From positions 1 to 36,617 of the forward strand of contig JAPUJS010000024.1 in the NCBI GenBank assembly GCA_027296045.1: a stretch of 36,617 nt of DNA, given 5' to 3'. Source of the stretch: a bacterium. Its GTDB lineage: Bacteria; Latescibacterota; UBA2968. Shown here in pieces: positions 32,842 to 36,617 of the stretch. The notes beneath the pieces were generated by a model. The model saw only the letters and a program-made list of their open reading frames with translations, had not been told where the DNA came from and did no database searches. The position numbers and the translations under genes were made by a program. Numbering within the stretch: the first letter of the stretch is position 1; each line of letters starts with the position of its first letter.

Positions 32842-34212
32842 ATGGCCAAAGTGCGCACCCGGTTTGTGTGTCAGGGATGTGGGGCGGAAGCTTCCAGATG
32901 GTTCGGGCGGTGTAAGGGGTGCGGGACCTGGAACACCTGTGTGGAAGAAACGGTTGCCCCTCCTCCGACAAAGCAGAAGGGGATTGGATTCGTTTCGGGG
33001 CTGGCCAAAGCCCCCGTGCCGATTACCGAGGTGGACGGGCATCTTGAAGCGCGAATCAAAACCCGGATCGGCGAGTTCGATCGCACTTTGGGAGGCGGAA
33101 TTGTGCCGGGGATGGTGGCTCTGATAGGGGGCGATCCGGGGATCGGAAAATCGACGCTGTTGTTGCAAGGGATTTGCCAGCTGGCCCTGGAAGGGTTGAA
33201 AACTTTATACGTTTCGGCCGAGGAGTCGTTGCCCCAAACCCGAATGCGGGCGCAGCGGACCGGGTCGCTTTCCGACCAGCTCTATCTGGTGTCCGAATCC
33301 AATCTGGAGCTGATTTTGACCTTTATCGAAGACCTCCAGCCGACGGCGGTTGTGATCGATTCGGTGCAGGCGATTTACCATCCCGACTTGCAAAGCGCCC
33401 CCGGAAGTGTGAGCCAGGTGCGGGAGTGTTCTGCCCGGCTGGTGTCTTTGGCCAAGCGTACGGGTGTTGCGGTATTTTTGGTGGGCCACGTGACCAAGGA
33501 AGGGACGGTTGCAGGGCCGCGTGTGGTGGAACACCTGGTGGATACCGTGCTGTATCTGGAAGGGGAACGCCACGGGGCGTTTCGGATTTTGAGGGCCGCG
33601 AAAAATCGGTTTGGGTCGACCAACGAGATTGGCATTTTTGAAATGTCCGATCGGGGGATGCTGGCTGTTGAAAATCCTTCCCAGGTTTTTTTGAGCGACA
33701 GAGATGTGGACCGGAAGGGAACGGTCACGGTCTGTTCGATGGAAGGCACCCGGCCGATTCTGGTGGAAATTCAGGCGCTGGTGGCAGCCAGCAATTTTGG
33801 ATATCCCCAACGGGTTGCGACCGGTTTCGATGCACGAAGAATGGCCATTTTGATTGCCATTCTGGAGAAACGGTCGGGGCTTCAACTGGGTTCCCAGGAT
33901 ATTTTTGTGAACGTTGCCGGTGGCCTGAAGCTCGGTGAACCTGCTGTGGATCTTGGGGTGGCTCTGTCGATGGTGTCCAGTTTTCGAGACCGCCAGGTAG
34001 GGCCTACTACTGTTGCGGTGGGAGAACTGGGATTGGGTGGGGAGGTTCGGCCCGTCAGCCAGATGGACCGGCGGATCAACGAGGCCTACAAACTGGGGTT
34101 TACCCGTTGTATTTTGGCCAAGGCCAATCTGACGGGGTTGAAGGTGCCGGACGGAATGGAAGCCATTGGGGTTGCTGAAATTGATGCAGCCCAGGAAGTT
34201 GCATTTACCTAG
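32842..34212 (+). CDS. radA: DNA repair protein RadA (Sms)
   Basis: GGGAGG precedes the ATG. The 456-residue protein has the N-terminal zinc finger (Cys10, Cys13, Cys24, Cys27), Walker A GDPGIGKS (98-105), the family-specific KNRFG motif (254-258), and a C-terminal Lon-protease-like domain (about 290-456; GYPQRVATGFD, VNVAGGLKLGEPAVDLG, AVGELGLGGEVRPV). RadA is a RecA-related hexameric helicase that promotes branch migration during recombination. Gene order dnaB-radA with a 12-base gap suggests co-expression of replication and recombination functions. The next gene begins 19 bases later. Confidence 0.97.
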   Translation: MAKVRTRFVCQGCGAEASRWFGRCKGCGTWNTCVEETVAPPPTKQKGIGFVSGLAKAPVPITEVDGHLEARIKTRIGEFDRTLGGGIVPGMVALIGGDPGIGKSTLLLQGICQLALEGLKTLYVSAEESLPQTRMRAQRTGSLSDQLYLVSESNLELILTFIEDLQPTAVVIDSVQAIYHPDLQSAPGSVSQVRECSARLVSLAKRTGVAVFLVGHVTKEGTVAGPRVVEHLVDTVLYLEGERHGAFRILRAAKNRFGSTNEIGIFEMSDRGMLAVENPSQVFLSDRDVDRKGTVTVCSMEGTRPILVEIQALVAASNFGYPQRVATGFDARRMAILIAILEKRSGLQLGSQDIFVNVAGGLKLGEPAVDLGVALSMVSSFRDRQVGPTTVAVGELGLGGEVRPVSQMDRRINEAYKLGFTRCILAKANLTGLKVPDGMEAIGVAEIDAAQEVAFT

Positions 34213-34231
34213 AAGGCGAGCGAGGGTATTT

Positions 34232-34888
34232 ATGATACAGAGCAGATCTGCGGTACGGATTTCAAAGCTTTTGTCCTTGATGTTGCGCCACCGACCGGAT
34301 GAATTCGGCCTGGAGGTCGATGCGTTTGGGTTTGCCGATGTGGAGGCTGTTTTGTCGGCACTCCAGGCAAAGGACGGGGAGGTGACGATGGAGGATGTAG
34401 AGGCTGTGGTGTACGACGGTGAAAAGCAACGATTTGAGATCAAAGACGGTCGCATCCGTGCCCGATATGGTCATAGCTTTCCCATTGACCTGGGCGTAGA
34501 CCCTGCCGAACCGCCTGAATTTCTTTATAAAGGGGTTTCGCCAAAGGAAGTGGAGGGCATCTTGTCCGAAGGGCTGACGCCGATAGATCGACAATTTGTG
34601 CACCTGTCGTTTGAATCCGAAGTGGCCGCTCAAATAGGGGGTGGACGCGGACGACCGAGTGCGGTGATTCGGGTGGCGGCACAGGAAGCCCACGAGGCGG
34701 GTGTTGCATTTTTCGATTGCGGACCAACGGTGTTGACCGAGCAGGTGCCGACTGAATTTTTGACCCTCGAACAGAGACCGGAACGGGAAGCGTATCCGCC
34801 CGCCCCTACTCCCCCCCCGGCGAATGAAGCAGTTGCTTCCCAAGAAGTGACCTATGGACGGAGGCGGAGGTTTTCTTCGAGGCGATAA
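34232..34888 (+). CDS. kptA: RNA 2'-phosphotransferase (Tpt1/KptA family)
   Basis: The ATG at 34232 has GAGGG about six bases upstream; the frame's earlier ATG lies inside radA. The 218-residue product matches KptA/Tpt1: SLMLRHRPDEFGLEVDAFGF (about 15-34), QRFEIKDGRIRARYGHS (about 71-87), FLYKGVSP (about 101-108), GLTPIDRQFVHLS (about 116-128) and GVAFFDCGPTVLTEQVP. These enzymes transfer a 2'-phosphate from RNA to NAD+, which finishes tRNA splicing in eukaryotes; the bacterial substrate is uncertain. The usual LYHGT is LYKGV here, so the His is Lys. The last 35 residues are Pro-rich and basic, with a run of eight C residues in the DNA. Confidence 0.88.
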   Translation: MIQSRSAVRISKLLSLMLRHRPDEFGLEVDAFGFADVEAVLSALQAKDGEVTMEDVEAVVYDGEKQRFEIKDGRIRARYGHSFPIDLGVDPAEPPEFLYKGVSPKEVEGILSEGLTPIDRQFVHLSFESEVAAQIGGGRGRPSAVIRVAAQEAHEAGVAFFDCGPTVLTEQVPTEFLTLEQRPEREAYPPAPTPPPANEAVASQEVTYGRRRRFSSRR

Positions 34889-34993
34889 TATCGGGATGGT
34901 AGGATACCGGCGTTTTCAAGATCGTTGGGTAGACTTTGACTCGGATCCTCCTGTGGTCTTTTCTCCCCAGATATTTTTAAGAGGCCAGCGTGT

Positions 34994-35911
34994 ATGGCGA
35001 AGTCGCGAAAAAAACCATCTCCCATTTCTGCAGTGCTGGAAGTGGCAGCCGATCTTGCGCAACAGCTGCAGGCAGACAAAATTCTGGTGATGGCCGAAGT
35101 GGGCGTGCGTCGCGAGGCAATTTTGGCATTGCATCAGGTGTGTTCGACGCTGGTTGTGACGCAGAACAAACGGTTTTTAGTGGGTATCGAAGACTTCGGG
35201 ATTGGACGCCTGACCTTCGATTTTGACGTCGACGGTATGGCCAATGTCGAATGGGTCCGGCAGGCGATTATTCTGGGGATGGAGGGCGGCTTCATCCAGC
35301 GGGGCAGCCTGGTGATCTGTGTAACACACCTCTTGGAATCCCGCGGGGTGGACTCGGTGGTGGCGGTGGACACAAGTCGGGGGTTTGAAGGATTTTATCC
35401 AGACAGTGTGGTGGCCCTGGCAGGGGATTATCCCATCGAGGTGGTCAAGGCCGCTCTGGATCTGGCGGTGGATATCGGTCAGGAAGGTCGCGAAGGCGAT
35501 CCGATCGGGGCGCTTTTTGTGATTGGAGATTCGGAACGGGTGTTGACGCATTCCAGGACAATGACATTTGACCCGTTTCGGGGCTATTCGGAACGGGAAA
35601 AAAATATCTGCAATGCCGATAACCGGGAGGGCATCAAAGAGGTTGCCCGAATGGACGGCGCTTTTGTCATTCAAGATCACGGCGTGGTTGTTTCGGGGAG
35701 CCGATATATTTCGGCAGACGTACAGGGATTGGTGCTGCCCAAAGGACTGGGGGCGCGACATGTGGCGGCGGCTTCGATTACAAAGCATACCCGGGCCATC
35801 GCGATTGCGGTTTCTCAGTCTACGGGTGTGGTTCGGGCCTTTAAGGAGGGCAAAATTGTGTTGCGTGTCGATCCGTCTAGACGCAGCATTAGCGGAAATT
35901 GGAGGCGATAG
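34994..35911 (+). CDS. diadenylate-cyclase-domain protein (PK_C-like + DAC, DacZ-like)
   Basis: AAGAGG lies about nine bases before the ATG. The 305-residue protein has an N-terminal part (about 15-165) that resembles the pyruvate-kinase C-terminal fold (ADKILVMAEVGVRREAILAL, split; GFIQRGSLVICVTH; SRGFEGFYPDSVV) and a C-terminal DisA_N/DAC domain (about 170-295): GALFVIGDS, MDGAFVIQDHG with DGA at 221-223, GLGARHVAAASIT with RHV at 255-257, and AIAVSQSTGVVRAFKEGKI. DAC domains make cyclic di-AMP from two ATP; the usual RHR motif is RHV here. The same order of PK_C-like and DAC domains occurs in archaeal DacZ. The next gene, 9 bases later, begins as TrkA, a potassium-transport regulator; c-di-AMP controls such proteins in many bacteria. 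The cyclase activity is an inference. Confidence 0.75.
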   Translation: MAKSRKKPSPISAVLEVAADLAQQLQADKILVMAEVGVRREAILALHQVCSTLVVTQNKRFLVGIEDFGIGRLTFDFDVDGMANVEWVRQAIILGMEGGFIQRGSLVICVTHLLESRGVDSVVAVDTSRGFEGFYPDSVVALAGDYPIEVVKAALDLAVDIGQEGREGDPIGALFVIGDSERVLTHSRTMTFDPFRGYSEREKNICNADNREGIKEVARMDGAFVIQDHGVVVSGSRYISADVQGLVLPKGLGARHVAAASITKHTRAIAIAVSQSTGVVRAFKEGKIVLRVDPSRRSISGNWRR

Positions 35912-35920
35912 GAAGGGATT

Positions 35921-36106
35921 ATGGAAGCCATTGTGATTGGGGCAGGGCAGGCAGGGACCCACATTGCTCAGGTGCTCTCGATGGACCACCACAATGTGAC
36001 GCTGATCGATACCGATCGGGAACGGATTTTGCGGGCCGAAGAGACCCTGGATGTGCGCACGATTTGCGACCACGGGGCCAGTGAAACGTATTCCTACATG
36101 AGTTGA
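35921..36106 (+). pseudogene. trkA: TrkA N-terminal fragment (truncated)
   Basis: The 61 codons begin as a standard TrkA/RCK N domain: the Rossmann NAD-binding start MEAIVIGAGQAGTHIAQVL, then LIDTDRERILRAEETLDV. The family normally continues through GDGAS into the rest of an RCK_N domain and, for full-length TrkA, more than 200 residues. Here the homology stops after HGAS at about residue 54 (about 36085) and an unrelated tail ETYSYMS leads to a stop. GGAAGG a few bases before the ATG is a good ribosome site. The gene is probably interrupted by insertion, rearrangement or an assembly join rather than naturally this short. In Gram-negative bacteria TrkA gates TrkG/TrkH potassium channels. Confidence 0.8.
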
Positions 36107-36113
36107 ATTCACC

Positions 36114-36151
36114 ACAGACTAATTTTCCCCGCGTAGGGAAAATTAGTCTGT
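36114..36151. repeat. perfect 16-bp inverted repeat beside the trkA break
   Basis: ACAGACTAATTTTCCC (36114-36129) and its exact complement (36136-36151) flank the 6-base spacer CGCGTA. It starts eight bases after the truncated trkA stop. A partial T-rich tail follows (GTATTTAATA), so it might terminate trkA-side transcription, but it could equally be part of the structure at the junction. Confidence 0.75.
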
Positions 36152-36201
36152 ATTTAATAAATGTTTGTAAACATTATAAATATGGTTCCTCGCTGTTTGG
36201 T

Positions 36202-36617
36202 GTGGGTGACATTATAGACTGGCCGGAATTTCTTTCGAAACTAAGCGCCGCTGGGAACGCGGCCCAACCGAGCCCTGGTAAGAGGATATGGGAACTGCTT
36301 CCTCAGGACATCCAGTCTACGGTCGAGGGCTCAGTGGGTAGTAGCAGCCTTGAAGGGGAATATAAATTCAATATTATCAAAGCATTGAACGAAAATATCT
36401 TGGACAGTTCCGATTTCTATCAAGAGGGATATTTTTCAAGTATTGCGCTTCCTGAGGCAGTCCAGAGGTTGTTGAGTAACCAGGCAAACCTGTCATCCAG
36501 CGATGCCCAAAGACTCAACCGCCTTTTGATAGAATCAGCTTACCCACACGAAATAGAGAAGAGCCAATTAAAAGATACTAAAAATCACAGATTATTGGCC
36601 AACTCTTTGAAGAGCAT
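36202..36617 (+). CDS. unidentified ORF running off the right edge
   Basis: From a GTG at 36202 the frame is open for 138 codons to the window end; in fact it stays open upstream as well, and no ribosome site marks the start. The sequence is protein-like (GDIIDWPEFLSKLSAAGN, then SPGKRIWELLPQDIQSTVE, then ALPEAVQRLLSNQANLSSSD and RLNRLLIESAYPHEIEK) with helical, mixed-charge character. I do not recognise the family. The DNA is patchy in base content: GC-rich at the start, AT-rich in the second half, unlike the housekeeping genes before it. It may be the start of a gene or a remnant lacking its 5' end. Confidence 0.4.
   Translation, partial: MGDIIDWPEFLSKLSAAGNAAQPSPGKRIWELLPQDIQSTVEGSVGSSSLEGEYKFNIIKALNENILDSSDFYQEGYFSSIALPEAVQRLLSNQANLSSSDAQRLNRLLIESAYPHEIEKSQLKDTKNHRLLANSLKS

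Noticed and set aside
36114..36151. Terminal inverted repeats of a transposon
   Set aside because: The two arms are only six bases apart, so they form one hairpin rather than the two ends of an element; no transposase is visible.

Overview
The window looks like a stretch of chromosome from a Gram-negative bacterium of mid-range G+C. Evidence for an outer membrane is a C-terminal beta-barrel protein (4082-7315), a PorV/PorQ-like protein (10085-11029), lipoboxes on two proteins and several signal peptides. The mix of a TolB-type propeller fused to a barrel, LamG lipoproteins, an M28-like/FtsX giant protein next to an OPT-like transporter, and a CoaBC with Ser and Glu at two normally conserved catalytic positions suggests a member of the FCB group or a related candidate phylum such as Latescibacterota. 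That placement is inference. I see no rRNA, tRNA, CRISPR array, transposase or complete mobile element.

Layout. 1-2294 (minus): the N-terminal part of a receiver-less sigma-54 activator, then sucD and rpiA (rpiA transcribed first). 2504-3352 (plus): an HTH-metallo-beta-lactamase fusion. 3418-3717 (minus): a small coiled-coil protein behind a palindrome that overlaps its promoter. 4082-7315 (plus): a large peptidase-propeller-barrel protein, followed by a zinc-ribbon membrane peptide and a TPR protein. 8048-12874 (minus): an envelope block of lipoprotein, L,D-transpeptidase, a YkuD-like non-catalytic relative, a PorV-like protein, Era GTPase and a flippase-like membrane protein, with two 4-base gene overlaps. 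13181-15319: a second zinc-ribbon membrane protein, a tiny membrane protein with its own terminator, and a LamG lipoprotein. 15692-22642 (plus): the M28-like/FtsX protein and an OPT-like transporter. 22765-26871 (plus): a Gly/Arg-rich secreted protein, a phosphoesterase and a YyaL-type thioredoxin-domain protein. 26961-27542 (minus): an exported bifunctional-nuclease (DUF151) protein.

27738 to about 36106 is a tight plus-strand housekeeping run behind a good sigma-70-like promoter: yicC, gmk, rpoZ, coaBC, family-4 uracil-DNA glycosylase, dnaB, radA, kptA, a diadenylate-cyclase-domain protein and the start of trkA. It combines nucleotide and CoA metabolism, transcription, replication and repair, and ends in a probable c-di-AMP/potassium module.

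The most unusual points are the diadenylate cyclase-trkA pair, the abrupt loss of trkA at about 36090 followed by a perfect 16-bp inverted repeat and unrelated sequence to the window edge, the M28-like domain that has lost its visible zinc ligands, and the palindromic operator at 3763-3794.
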